64,000 nt of DNA from Chrysemys picta bellii (lineage: Eukaryota; Chordata; Testudines; Emydidae): contig NC_088800.1 of NCBI RefSeq assembly GCF_011386835.1, forward strand, positions 11,184,572 through 11,248,571, read 5' to 3'. Made by a program: the position numbers and the translations under genes. Under the pieces are notes generated by a model, which was not told where the DNA came from, did not search any database, and worked only from the letters and a program-made list of their open reading frames with translations. Shown in pieces: positions 33,192 through 43,586 of this stretch (its first letter is position 1; each line of letters opens with the position of its first letter).

Positions 33192-34364
33192 ACTCCGGAC
33201 AAAGGAGCCAGGAGAGGACCCTGCCACACACTGGGGCAACGACGCAGTAAGGGGACCCACAGTTTTTGTTTTAGCTGGCCAGTATTCACAGTGCTGCAAC
33301 ACTTGTCTCTGGACGCATCCCCAATGAACCATCTGCCTAGAAAAGTGCTAGGGAGGGAGCTGGAGGTTTGGAAGAGTTGGGAGGTGGGAAATTTGTTAAT
33401 GTTTAGTACTTATTAGTTAACTCCAACCCTTTCATTCCCCAGATCCTATTTTCCTCCTCAGTAACGTCCCTGTTTCTTTTATTTTAATGATTGGGGGGGG
33501 GGGAGGGGGATAAATGTCAAACAATCCATTACACCAATTTTCCCCATGGGTTTGATTTCTAAGCATTTGTCCACAGCAATTACATGGCAACATGCAAATT
33601 AAAAGACAAAAAGAGAGTGCCTTTGATGTCTGAGAGACCCCTAAAAACTGTCCAATGGTTATTCAGAGAGAGATGCAAAAATCATTAAGACAAGATTGCT
33701 TGGTGTGTGCAACAGTTGATGTTGCATCCAGGGGGGAAAAAAGAATGAGGAAGCAAAATCCTTAGCATCATTATATCCTTCCCAATTTTGCTTTATGCAC
33801 TTTCAAGCTCTCTGGTTCACGAGCTCAGTGGCAATCAATTTTAGCTTGTAACAATCCGGCAGTTTAAGTTCTCTGTAATAGTTTAGACCACTGCTGTTCA
33901 ATGGCTTGTATAGCTTCTGGAAAAGACGACATGTTGTTATGAGGCGGGGTGGGAGTTGGAGGAAAGGAAAGGAAATTGGGAGAATCAGTCTCGCTGCGTC
34001 TGGTTTATCTGTCAGATTCTAACTGTTCTAATTTGGTTTTGGTTATTGTTGGGAAGGACTCACTAGTGCCCTTTATTTAAAGTTCACTTCTCAACGCCGG
34101 GTGCTTTGCCTCCTTTCAGTCTCTTTTACACCTGGGCACAAATGCCAATCCACTCAGCACGGGGGATAGGGCAGCCGAAAAGGCAGTAGTCAGACTTCCG
34201 TCTCTGAAGAAAGAGGAAGCGATATTATTGGGACCGATCTTGCACCCAGTTGATGGCAAAACTCTGTGGACTTCAATGGGAGTTGCAGGTATGCAGCATC
34301 TCTGGAAATCAGATCTCTACACGTGGATTTAGGTACTAGCTTAGGCATCTGATTTTGAAATGTT
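33192..34364. other. Unassigned non-coding DNA
   Basis: No gene recognised. A G-run lies near 33494-33508. At 34225-34305, 'ggcaaaactctgtggac' and 'ttcaatgggagttgcagg' match part of the short palindromic class. Confidence 0.4.
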
Positions 34365-34560
34365 GGCTTTTATGCTCTGTGCCTCAGTTTCCCTCCATAC
34401 AATGGGGAAGATTCCCCATCTTCCTCACTTACATTGTAAGCTCTGTGGGGCAGTGGCCATCTTTTTGTCCTGTGTTTGTACAGCACCCAGCACAGTGAAG
34501 TTCTGGCCCATTGACTGGGTCTCCTAGGTACTATGCTCTTCTACGACCCCTTTTATTTAT
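34365..34560 (+). mobile_element. MIR/CORE-SINE-like tail
   Basis: 'tgcctcagtttccctcc', 'acaatggggaagattccc', 'cattgtaagctctgtggggc', 'tttgtacagcacccagcac' and 'ctcctaggtactatgc' follow the order seen in the copy at 59590-59830. The tRNA-like head is missing. Confidence 0.65.
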
Positions 34561-34598
34561 TATTAGTAGTAGTAGTAGTACTAGTAGTAGTAGTAACA
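34561..34598. repeat. (AGT)n microsatellite at SINE tail
   Basis: 'tagtagtagtagtactag' and further AGT units follow directly on the MIR-like tail. Tail-derived microsatellites are common in such SINEs. Confidence 0.9.
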
Positions 34599-35246
34599 AA
34601 GTAGTCATGTGATGGAGTGAACTCACGCCTCATCCTTGTGGTATAAACTGAGCTGCCATAGAAGTGTGAAGGAATATCCACAGCCCATCCCTACAAGGTA
34701 GAGTATTGCACCCTGGCCAGGTATATTATAGGAGGGAAGAGTAGCTGATTCACCTGCCTGTGCAGCATCAGTACTGTCCATTGCTGAAGGTACAATACTG
34801 GGTTAGATGGACCATTGTGTTCCTGACTGGTAAATTTGGTACTCTGGACACAATCTCTATGCTATTCTTCCTCCCAAGACCCTCCTTAGCTAGCATTTCA
34901 TGGGGGGTTGGGCCAGGCAGTAGGGAGAAGGTTGTACATACAGTGCCTCATTCTCCTGTGACTTTCCAGGCTGGCCTTAGCCTCGGACGCTGAACATTCA
35001 GGGATGGCTTTGCCTACTTGGCCCCATCCCTAGCCAGGAGCAGGAAAGGTTGGATCAGGAGCCACTATGTTGGCCCAGTTCTCTCCCACTGCTTTTGCAG
35101 GGGATTGGCACGTGCAGCAGCAGCCGGGCCTGGGAACAGCAACCAGCGCAGCCCCTCCTTCCTGCACCAAACAAAATAGCTTTGGGGGGAGTGGCTGTGG
35201 AGTTTCTGCATAGGACAGCAAGGGGCTACTGCCGGTCTTGCTTGCC
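34599..35246. other. Unassigned non-coding DNA
   Basis: No gene recognised. 'actgggttagatggaccatt' near 34798 resembles a CR1 3' scrap. Confidence 0.4.
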
Positions 35247-36303
35247 CAGGTCCAGATTAACCAATGTGCACTTTGGTGCACTGGCACAGGGCCCCCGTCT
35301 CAGGGGAGTCCCGACCACTGGATTTGTCTGGGTGGCATTACTACAGGCCAAACCTGAGTGGCGCTGTGACCCCACGCATCAGGTTGCAACACCAGTCACT
35401 CAAATTTGGTCCAGCTGTGCCTCTATCTTGGGGACTGGGGGGAAGGGGAAAGGGGAGGGTGGCAACTGGGCCAAATTTGAGTGTGAGTGACACTGAGACC
35501 TGGTGTGTGGGGTCACCATGCCACCCAGGTTAGGCCTACTACCTCTCCATCATGAAAGGGGGAGGGGGAGAAACCAGGCCAAATTTGAGTGAGTGGCACT
35601 GGGACCTGGCAATGCCACTTACTCAAATTTCGTCCATGCCATGTGAGTGTGGGGCAGGCGATGGGGGTGAGCAGAGCAGCTGGAGGGCCAGGAATAGGAA
35701 GAACCACCCTAACCCAGGATGGGAGCACAGTCAGGGGGGTGCAGTGAGTGGCCAGAAAAGTCCCAAGGTGGTGGGTAAAGGGCTGGGGCAAGCTGTTGGG
35801 GTGCTATGGGGTGAGTAGGGAGTGCTGGGTGCTGTGCAGTGAAGGGAGGGGGGCAAGGGGAGGATGTTGGGGGTGGTGGGGTGAGTTGTGTGGGGAATGA
35901 GAGATGTTGGGGGGTGGAGTTGGAGGCCATGATGTGGGGGCTGTTAGGGACTGAGGTATTGAGCGCTGTGGTGAACAGGGCATATCTCAGGGCTGCTGGG
36001 ATGTGTTTGTGGGGGGGGGGCTGTTAGGATAATTGGAGGCTTGTGGATTATTGGGGTATATGTGGGGTGGGAGTGGCATGCAGGGGTCTGTGTGTAAGGT
36101 GTGGGCATATATGGGGTAGTGATACTTTGCTGAGGGGCCCCCATTCATGCCGCATGGAGCTAGCAGCAGCTAGAGCAAAGCCAGAGTAGGGTTGCACCGC
36201 CTCTCTGTCAGACAGGGGGCAACCAGGCCACATTCGAGTGATGGTGGGGATGGCCCCAATTTCCATGGTGCACAGGGCTCCAAAATTCTTTAATCCACCA
36301 CTG
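35247..36303. mobile_element. Putative G-rich DNA transposon remnant with internal repeats
   Basis: The left end 'caggtccagattaacca' and the right end 'ttctttaatccaccactg' are imperfect inverted repeats. Next to them 'gcactggcacagggcccccg' mirrors 'ggtgcacagggctccaaa', as in hAT elements with this kind of end. No matching 8-bp flanking duplication is visible, so the boundaries are tentative. Inside, 'gggccaaatttgagtgtgag' at about 35471 and 'ggccaaatttgagtgagtgg' at about 35578 recur with 'gacctgg' phrases. 35640-36070 is extremely G-rich on the plus strand. Open frames reflect base composition. Confidence 0.45.
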
Positions 36304-36320
36304 CCCTCCTGTAAATCCAG

Positions 36321-36385
36321 CGACACCACTGAGGTTACCCCTGGGTAAAACTGATGTAAGTGAAATCAGAATCAGGCCCTTTGAA
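36321..36385. repeat. Partial short palindromic element
   Basis: 'ccactgaggttacccc', 'taaaactgatgtaagtg' and 'aaatcagaatcaggcccttt' correspond to the right half of the palindromic family. Confidence 0.5.
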
Positions 36386-36579
36386 TTATCGGCTTGGTGG
36401 ACGCAGTGCTGGGTGCTCCAGCTTGGTTTGAAGCAGCCCTGCTTGTTCCCTTGGGGGTTTTCGTTTCTTTTTTCTCCCTTTCTTTCTTTTTTTTTTTTTT
36501 TTGGTGGATTTTTATTTCTCCGCTCCACGCCACGATGTAGCCCAACATCTTGCCAGAGACATAAAATGGAAAAACGAGC
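36386..36579. other. Unassigned non-coding DNA with poly-T
   Basis: Contains a T-run at about 36487-36502. No gene recognised. Confidence 0.4.
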
Positions 36580-36985
36580 AACTCATCAGAAAAGGAGCAG
36601 CTGTTTTGCACCATCACAAAACAAAAGCATCATCCACTAAAAACTAGATTTAGCAGTTTAAAAGAGCTGCTAACACAAAATTAGCTGGAGACAAGAGCGT
36701 GGTTTCGTCAGTGACACAGCTTCAATCAAACCTCTTAATTCATGTAAAAACAACTTAAAAAACATTAAACGGCTGATGCTTCGGGAAAGGAGAGGAGCTT
36801 TCAGACTTTCAACGCCTGCCTGGAAAGAACATGCATATTTATATTGCCATTTTTTCCCCTTTTATGAATTTTAAATAAGCATTATGTCAAAACTGCCCCA
36901 TCTTAAATAACAATGATGCCATAGTCCTCCTGACTAAAGAGATACCAGCTTTTATAGGCACGTCATCTGTATTTATTGCTGGCTG
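36580..36985. promoter_or_regulatory. Candidate conserved non-coding element
   Basis: Repeat-free sequence with motif-like words 'gcttcaatcaaacctcttaa', 'aacatgcatatttat', 'ttaaataagcattatg' and 'aggcacgtcatctg'. The uniform unique texture suggests constraint, but only an alignment could show it. Confidence 0.2.
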
Positions 36986-37512
36986 AGAGCCAATAAAGGT
37001 TGCACAAAATATTTGCTACACATGAGATGCAACGATAAGGACCTGACTGCTTAAGGATCATTACAGAACCTAGGCCACTTTTTATAAAATGTATATAACT
37101 AGACACACATCTCTAGTGTATCACACACACAGGACCTAAGCCCGAAGGCTAGCTCCTCAGGTGCATTAGAGCTCTGTTCAGACATAATAGTGGCTGTCCA
37201 TTTCCTTTCTGTACCCGGACGCAGCTGGGGTCTGCGTTAGCCACTGGCACAACTTAGAGCAGCCCTGTGTCCCAAGGGACTATTCCACCACCCCAGAGTG
37301 CAGCATGCTCCAGCCGCGTCCCACCCCATACCCGGAACAACCTCTGCATGTGTCCTATGCTGGAGGTGCTGGGAGCAGGAGGGAAAGGGGGAAGTTTCCT
37401 ACACAAGGGGAACATTTTGCGAGTGTTCTGTCCCCCTTGTGCTGCCAGAGGGGCAAAAAGGGTACACAGCAAGGCTGAGGATCTGTCACGTTAGAGCCAG
37501 GAAGTGCTGAAG
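36986..37512. other. Unassigned non-coding DNA
   Basis: No gene recognised; frames at 37254-37510 lack any recognised motif. Confidence 0.4.
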
Positions 37513-37570
37513 GCTGGATTCTGATCTTAGTGGGGTTTACACCAGTGTAACCAAGATAAGAAGCTGATCT
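37513..37570. repeat. Partial short palindromic element
   Basis: 'ggattctgatcttagtgggg' and 'tttacaccagtgtaacca' match one half of the palindromic elements. Confidence 0.5.
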
Positions 37571-37574
37571 CTTC

Positions 37575-37740
37575 CCTCTCTGCTTCTGACTCAGAGTCTG
37601 CTCTCTTATTTCTCTGCCTGTGAAATGGAAACAACACTCCTTTAGAGGCTCAGTGGGTGTTGTAAAGTTAATGTTTATAAATAGCTTGGAAGACTGAAAG
37701 TTATATCTATGTGTCAAGTAAGAACTATTATTATCCTGCC
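37575..37740 (+). mobile_element. MIR/CORE-SINE-like fragment
   Basis: 'ttctctgcctgtgaaatgga', 'gggtgttgtaaagttaatg' and 'aagaactattattatcc' follow the order of the MIR 3' region. Old and incomplete. Confidence 0.45.
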
Positions 37741-38582
37741 TGGCTAAAAAAATTGGTGGGGCTTCCAGGAGATTCAGGACTGTGCCATCTCCTTTCCCTG
37801 CCCTAAACTGCAGTGTAGTGTTACTGCACCCTGTTAAACAGCTGCTATGTTCCACCCCAGAGGTGGCTCCATTTCACCTGCATATGTTGCATATGTAAAA
37901 TCGGACCTTGCCTGCCTTACTCAGGCAATTCTCCCATCCCCCTCAATGGGGCTTCTGCATGACTAATGGTACAAGGCTGGTCCCACAGGCCCCAATCCTG
38001 CAATTCACAGCCTGAAGGCAAACTATCAGCAGAGCCCCACTGACTCCCAACGAATTGCAAGATGAGGCCCAGGGTTCATAAAGCACTTTGACATCCTTCA
38101 GGCTGAAAGGTGATATATTAATATGGGCTTAATGTTAAAACCTGGATGCCTAAAGTTAATCATCTAACCTCCTATATGCAGTCAGTCCTACATATAAGTG
38201 GCTTGATTTTTCAGAGGTAATTTTATTTAGCCCCTATTCTTTAGGAACTTAAATATGGATATAGGAGCCAGGCTTTTGAAAAAAGTTGTACAACTTTGCA
38301 GAAGGTTAAATATGCATCTGAATTTTTCAGCTCAGGACCATCTATGCTCTTGACCTGAGGCCTAAATTTCCCTCAAGAGTTAACTGAGTGGCTCCTTTTC
38401 AAAAGGCATAAGCGCGAAGGCTGGGATTTCCAATGACGCCTGAGGGATTTAGATAGCGAAACCCCGCTCAGCATCAATGGGAGTCGGGCACTTCATTCCT
38501 TAGGTTCCTTCAAAAAATCCCAGTCTACATTAAAACCATGCTGTGATCCTGCACTTTTAAATCTGCCAAAAATATGAGGATG
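37741..38582. other. Unassigned non-coding DNA
   Basis: No gene recognised. 'cataaagcactttgacatcc' near 38077 resembles a SINE tail scrap. The rest has phrases such as 'cctgaggcctaaatttccc' that look repeat-derived but are not classifiable. Confidence 0.35.
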
Positions 38583-38590
38583 CTCTTGAC

Positions 38591-38827
38591 CAGGGATTGG
38601 CTCGTCAGGGAAAGCCGTGGTTCGCGGCTCCAGGCCAATGAAGGCTGCGGGAAGCAGCGTGGGCTGAGGGATGTGCCTGCAGTCGCTTCCCACAGCCCCC
38701 ATTGGCTGGGGATAGCGAACCGCAGCCAGTGGAAGCTGTGATCAGCCGAACCTGCAGACAAACAAACCGTCCCGGCATGCCAGCGGATTTCCCTAATGGG
38801 CCACGTGCCAAAGGTTGCCGATCCCTG
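38591..38827. mobile_element. hAT-type MITE, family A, left arm deleted
   Basis: The right arm is nearly complete, ending 'caaaggttgccgatccctg'. The left end 'cagggattggc' survives, but much of the left arm is gone, with the copy resuming at 'gtggttcgcggctccagg'. Flanks 'ctcttgac' (38583-38590) and 'tttttgac' (38828-38835) are a decayed 8-bp duplication. At 237 bp it belongs to the 'ggctgcgggaagc' subfamily and looks older than the copies with exact duplications. Confidence 0.88.
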
Positions 38828-38835
38828 TTTTTGAC

Positions 38836-39904
38836 CTTTGTTGGATCATTAGGCATCAGGACCTGAAATGCCTCATGGTGTGTCAATTAGGCTGAAGGAA
38901 TGGAGTCCAAGAAGGTGGGAATGCAGAGGAAAGGGGTGTTGTTCTCCATCCGTTGATCCAAAGCAGGAACATGGCTTATAGAGCTTATCCTGAATACATT
39001 GTGCCTTAAATGGGGCAGAGTACATGCTGCTCTGAACACTAACACTTCAGGGGATCTTCTTCGCTTGAGAGGTCATGCTGTGGTCCCAGTACCGCTGTGT
39101 TAAAAACCCACCTCAGCAGGATCCATCAAGCCTGTGGAGTGAAGGCCTAGGAATTCCTTGCTGACAACGTTAAAATTCAGGATCTGAGCCTCAGCAAAGC
39201 CGCCTGAGTTCAGCCACTGATGCAGCCCTGAGAAAAGAAACAGAGGACCTTGCAGCAAGTGGGGCATAGCACTCAGCAAAGAGATTGACTGATCTTGCTG
39301 CAGATCAGATGGATGGTTTTAAATGACCTGGAAAGACATTTCCTGAGCCCTGGGCCACAACATTAAGAACCAAGACACCACTAGCACTTCTGAAGTAGTT
39401 ATTAGTGACTGAAGTAGCACTTGTCAACCACGACTTTAGTTTCAAGTAATGGTTTAACAGCATCAACTTGAGGAAAGGTTATATCTCTGCATGTCTGGTG
39501 TGCTGCTGACACTTAAAGGAAATAATTGGTAGATTTAGAGCAGAGGCAGGTGCCAGTGGTAGACCAGGAGAGGAGGCTGGAAACTTGGAAGAAAACTTTA
39601 GTGTTATTGTGTGAAACTGGAGCCAAGGATCCTCCTAAATCTCAGCATAAAATGCACGATCAACCTGTAATCTAATCTCCTAGGGGGGGCGCTGTTCTCC
39701 CACCCATGTGCCAGGCTGCTGTGACTTTAATGAGTTGTCTACAGTTGCAGCTTGCAGCTCCGTCCTAACAAAAAGAAAAAAAAATGTCGCCCCATGCAGT
39801 TCCTCGCTGTGTCTTTGGAAAGCCCATGTAGTGCAATCTCCAGCCAAGTTTTGGCTCCAGTTCGGGAGTGCACAGGGGAAGTGTGCAGATGCGCATGAGG
39901 AGTA
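38836..39904. other. Unassigned non-coding DNA
   Basis: No gene or confident repeat recognised. Confidence 0.4.
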
Positions 39905-40065
39905 AGGGGGAGTGTTAGAATCAGGTAATCAATCTCATTTACCTGTTGCTCTGTAGTGTGACGCTAAAGCAGGCAACTTAGTGTGCAAATCCAACAGCCG
40001 CTGGGCTGTCATCGCTTTCCAATTAGCTGCATTTGATTTGGATGGGCGCTGATGGATTGTGTTGG
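39905..40065. promoter_or_regulatory. Candidate conserved non-coding element
   Basis: Unique sequence with homeodomain and E-box-like words: 'caggtaatcaatctc', 'atttacctgttgctc', 'ccaattagctgcatttg' and 'ggcaggtgaggtggg'. Inference only. Confidence 0.25.
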
Positions 40066-40287
40066 CAGGTGAGGTGGGCGTCTAGAAAGTGCTCCAGCTG
40101 CAACAGGATGTGGGGGCAGGGGAGAGGGGCAGTACACGTGCCTGTGGTTTTTCTCCATGCTGCTCACTGGAATGACGCTGGCTTGTCAAAACAAAAGCAT
40201 TGCTGTTAGCTGTTGGATAGAGGGATAAATTCTAGTCACCATTACACCAATGTGGTGTTATTCCTGATTTACAGCAGAGTACCTAAG
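40066..40287. other. Unassigned non-coding DNA
   Basis: Short unclassified stretch; no gene recognised. Confidence 0.35.
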
Positions 40288-40370
40288 GGTCAGATTCACC
40301 ACTGTTTTATTCTGGTACAACACCACTGAAATTAACATAGTTCCGCTGATGTAGCGCCATGATGAACCAA
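40288..40370. repeat. Short palindromic element (degenerate)
   Basis: 'gggtcagattcaccactg' at the left and 'gatgtagcgccatgatgaa' at the right flank 'caccactgaaattaac', in the pattern of the 'gggtcagatt' palindromes. Arm pairing is weak. Confidence 0.45.
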
Positions 40371-40434
40371 ACCTACAGGTTGGTCCTGTGTCTCTGATTA
40401 TTTGTTCAATTACTCACGTAAAGCCAGACCTACA

Positions 40435-41110
40435 CGTAGTAGTCCCAAGGAGCACTAATCATGGACCAGGACCCCACTGTGTTAGGTGCTGTCCAAACAC
40501 ATAATGAAAAGGTAGTCCCTGTCCCAAAGATCTCACAGTCTAAGGGCAGGTCTTCACTATGGGGGGGAGGGAGGGGGTCGATTTAAGATACGCAAATTCA
40601 GCTACACGAATAGCATAGCTGAATTCGACCTATCGGAGCCGACTTACCCCGCTGTGAGGACGGCGGCAAAATCGACCTCCGCGGCTCCCCGTCGACAGCG
40701 CTTACTCCCACCTCCGCTGGTGGAGTAAGAGCGTCGATTCAGGGATCGATTGTCGCGTCCTGATGAGACGCGATAATTCGATCCCCGAGAGATCGATTTC
40801 TACCCGCCGATTCAGGTGGGTAGTGTAGACCTAGCCTAAGACAAGAAAAAAACAGGTGGCTTCAGACAGAAAGACAGGGGAGCACCCGGAAACAAAGAGA
40901 CTGTATTGGTCAGCATGATAGGCAGTGGTGTCAACATGCCAGCTGCCCAGCTGTTAAGTTTTTTTTAGGCATCATGGCAAAGGAGAGTTTTAAGGAGGGA
41001 TCTGAAGAAGGGCAATGAGGCGGCTGTGTAGATACTCCTCCCACGTGTGAGAAGAGACGGAAGATCACATTGCATGTTGTCAAATTTCCCTTTGATGAAA
41101 TTAGTGAGAT
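40435..41110 (+). repeat. Old dispersed repeat ('catggaccaggacccca' family, copy 2), split
   Basis: Left part 40435-40543 ('catggaccaggaccccac', 'tgtccaaacacataatg', 'agtccctgtcccaaagatct') matches 27625-27725. Right part 40837-41110 continues with 'caggtggcttcagacag', 'ttggtcagcatgataggcag' and 'aggcatcatggcaaaggaga', text that normally follows in this family. The Harbinger-like MITE at 40544-40836 interrupts it. The right boundary is approximate. Confidence 0.6.
40544..40836. mobile_element. PIF/Harbinger-like MITE
   Basis: The ends 'gggcaggtcttcactat' and 'tagtgtagacctagcc' are inverted repeats. A 3-bp flank TAA at 40541-40543 and 40837-40839 fits the TWA-type target of PIF/Harbinger elements. 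The 293-bp body has nested inverted segments ('aattcagctacacgaatagc' with 'atagctgaattcg'; 'gggatcgattgtcgcgtc' with 'gagacgcgataattcgatcc'). No transposase is present. Confidence 0.82.
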
Positions 41111-41706
41111 TTTGTGCAGAGAGAGAAGTGGATGCAGAAGGGCAGGGTTTGAGGTGGGAGTAAAAGGTGGTGAAAATGCAGCTGGAATTGCATGCAAGAG
41201 ATTCAATTCAGGTGGAGAAGGAGTTTCTTGGTTAGAAAGATGGCAGAACTATAGGAAGATAGAACAGATTTGGAGTGGGGGAAGTCACCAGGGTCATGGA
41301 ATTTCCTCCAGAGATGCTCTACAGCACAAGAATACAGGTGCAGGATGGTCTTTGCAATCAGAGAGAGGGACAAAAGAGTCCAGGGTTGAAAAAGTGAAGC
41401 ACGGAGAGAATGAAGGACCATATTAATGGAAGAAAGGGAAGACAGGGCAAGGAGGAGGGGGCAGAAGAGAAGTTATCAACATTAATGGATCTGAAGTTAC
41501 AAAGGGTTTATTCTGATCTCCCTTGAAATGGTAAAACTCACTGGAAGGCCACTGGAGCCAGTGTTAAACCAAGGCACAGTGCGAGAAGAATCAGAGCCAA
41601 TTTTTTAATTAAAAAAATCCTTGAAAGGGAATCTTTGAACCACATAATAATTATTTCAGCTTTGATGGACATTTTGAGCATAGAGTTCCAAGAAATGTGA
41701 TAAAAT
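41111..41706. other. Unassigned, purine-rich non-coding DNA
   Basis: Probably continues the dispersed repeat in its left part. No gene recognised; the frame at 41070-41426 is open because the strand is purine-rich. Confidence 0.35.
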
Positions 41707-42035
41707 GACTGGGCCTGATTCTGATCTCTTGTGCATTAGTGTATAGCAGGAGCAATTCCAATGAAGTCAAGAGATGATGGTGTAAAGCAGGGATTGGCAA
41801 CCTTTGGCCTGCAGCCCGCCAGGCTCGGCCCGCACCGCACTGCTTCCCACAGCCCCCATTGGCCTGGAGTGGTGAACTGCGGCCAGTGGGAGCCGTGATC
41901 GGCCGAACCTGTAGAACCTGTAGGCAGGTAAACAAACCGGCCCGGCCCACCAGGGGGCTTACCCTGGCGGGCCACATGCCAAAGGTTGCTGATTCCTGGT
42001 GTAAAGCCATAGAAGGTGAGTTGAGAATCAGGCTG
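41707..42035. repeat. Short palindromic element split by a hAT MITE
   Basis: 'gggcctgattctgatctctt' at the left and 'ggtgagttgagaatcaggct' at the right are diverged inverted arms, now separated by the family A MITE at 41788-41998. Removing the MITE and one duplication leaves about 110 bp with 'gcaattccaatgaagtcaag' in the middle, typical of this family. Confidence 0.6.
41788..41998. mobile_element. hAT-type MITE, family A, short copy
   Basis: Termini 'cagggattggcaacctttgg' and 'ccaaaggttgctgattcctg'. The exact 8-bp duplication 'gtgtaaag' lies at 41780-41787 and 41999-42006. The left arm is mostly deleted ('cccgccaggctcggcccgca'), giving 211 bp. 'gaacctgta' is duplicated in tandem near 41906-41925. 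Confidence 0.92.
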
Positions 42036-43234
42036 ATTGCCTAGCTTAAGTCTTTTCAACTCATGAACCCAAATTTCAGAATTGGAAGGTAAGTTAGGGT
42101 GCCCAGCTTTGCATTTGGGTGCTCAAGTACCCATGTAAAGTAACTAAATTAGATTCCTTTTCAGTAACATAGATATACAGGGTTAAATTCAGCCTTGGGT
42201 TATGGCAGTAGCCTGCAACTTAAAGCTGCCCTCCTTAGGCAGGGGAGCTGTGTGTGTGTGGGGGGGGGGGGGGGGACAATGAGACACTGACCGTGACCGC
42301 TTGGTTGGATGTTAATCAAGAAACCACATAATGCTTGGAACTCTTCTTTTAATTAGCAATGGGCCCAAGTCACCACATTTGGAATTGAATTTGGGATTAT
42401 ATTCAAACTCTCTCCACCCCCATCCTGGAATTCAAAAATTTTCCAGTTCAGCATATTTTGGATCAATGTAGGGAATCCACATTCTGAATTCCCCAAGTTG
42501 GGAGACTGGGAGATTTGGATACAGTGCTGCAGTTCAGGCATATCTTTAATTACAATTTTAATCATTAAAAACAATACTAATATACATTTAAAAATCTGAA
42601 AAGCTGCCTTGAACCATGCCACCCAGTATCCTTCTGTTACCATCCTCAACTGGGCTCTGAACTGATCCTGTCTTTTCAGACAGAACTACAACATGGAAAC
42701 GTTTTTACAGGCCTATAGGAAGGCCATTGCCATTCACATACTGAGTCCCACTCATACATCGCACCAGCCAGCTAAAAATGAGACAGAAACATTGTTTAGT
42801 CTTTCCTGATGAAACCAAACCAAAAGGAACCAGTTTAAGACAGGCCCATCCACCACAGACAGTGATCTCGTGATCTGAACAGACTGGATCAAATGTGCCT
42901 TGGAAGCGATTGTTATGCAGACCAGACTTTGTGCCAATCCAAGCTGTGTCATAAACAAGATATTCACCAAGAATGCATGAAAGCTTCACCCTCACCTAAT
43001 GAAGGCTGGGTACCTCTGAAAGAGAGTAGCCAAAATTGGCATGAAAGGTGCACTTAGGGTTGGTGAAGGTAATACTGTATCTGACCCAAATGAGGCCTTC
43101 AAAACCGACCTTTGTCTAACCCCATAGGAATACCCCCTCCCCCATAAATAAGTATGTTTTCATAAAGACTACTAATTATGGAAACTTGAAGGAGATTAAA
43201 AGCTTTGTTCATTCACTGAAATGTTAAACTCATT
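42036..43234. other. Unassigned non-coding DNA
   Basis: No gene recognised. The 42345-42510 part has 'caaaaattttccagttca' and 'attctgaattccccaagt', resembling the AT-rich family of 55095-55520. Confidence 0.4.
42249..42276. repeat. (GT)n followed by G-run
   Basis: A short GT tract passes into a run of about 16 G. Length is likely unstable and assembly or sequencing may be inexact here. Confidence 0.9.
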
Positions 43235-43242
43235 GTTTAGAA

Positions 43243-43578
43243 TAGGGCTCGGCAACGTTCGGCACGCGGCTCACCAGGGTAAGCACCCTGGCGGGCCGGG
43301 CCAGTTTTATTTACCTGCTGACGTGGCAGGTTCGGCCGATCACGGCCCCCAATGGCCGCGGTTCGCCGTCCCGGGCCAATGGGGGCGGTGAGAAGCGACG
43401 CGGGCGAACTATGTGCTGGCTGCGGCTTCTCACCGCCCCTATAAGCCCGGGACGGTGAACCGCGGCCATTGGGGGCCGCGATCGGCCGAACCTGCTGCGT
43501 CAGCAGGTAAATAAAACTGACCCGGCCCGCCAGGGTACTTACCCTGGTGAGCCGCGTGCCGAACGTTGCCGACCCCTG
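43243..43578. mobile_element. hAT-type MITE, family A, full palindromic copy
   Basis: It starts 'tagggctcggcaacgttcgg' (first base C to T) and ends 'cgaacgttgccgacccctg'. The exact duplication 'gtttagaa' lies at 43235-43242 and 43579-43586. Arms of about 155 bases pair around an asymmetric centre near 43405-43425. It has the same 336-bp length and subfamily ('gggggcggtgagaagcg') as 4502-4837. No coding capacity. Confidence 0.93.
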
Positions 43579-43586
43579 GTTTAGAA

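Noticed and set aside
35050..35490. 146-codon plus-strand frame
   Set aside because: Spans the left end of a G-rich putative repeat, with no known motif and an alternative frame equally open.
37355..37855. 166-codon minus-strand frame, the longest in the window
   Set aside because: No recognisable domain or codon signal; it overlaps palindromic and MIR-like repeat fragments, which makes a real exon unlikely.
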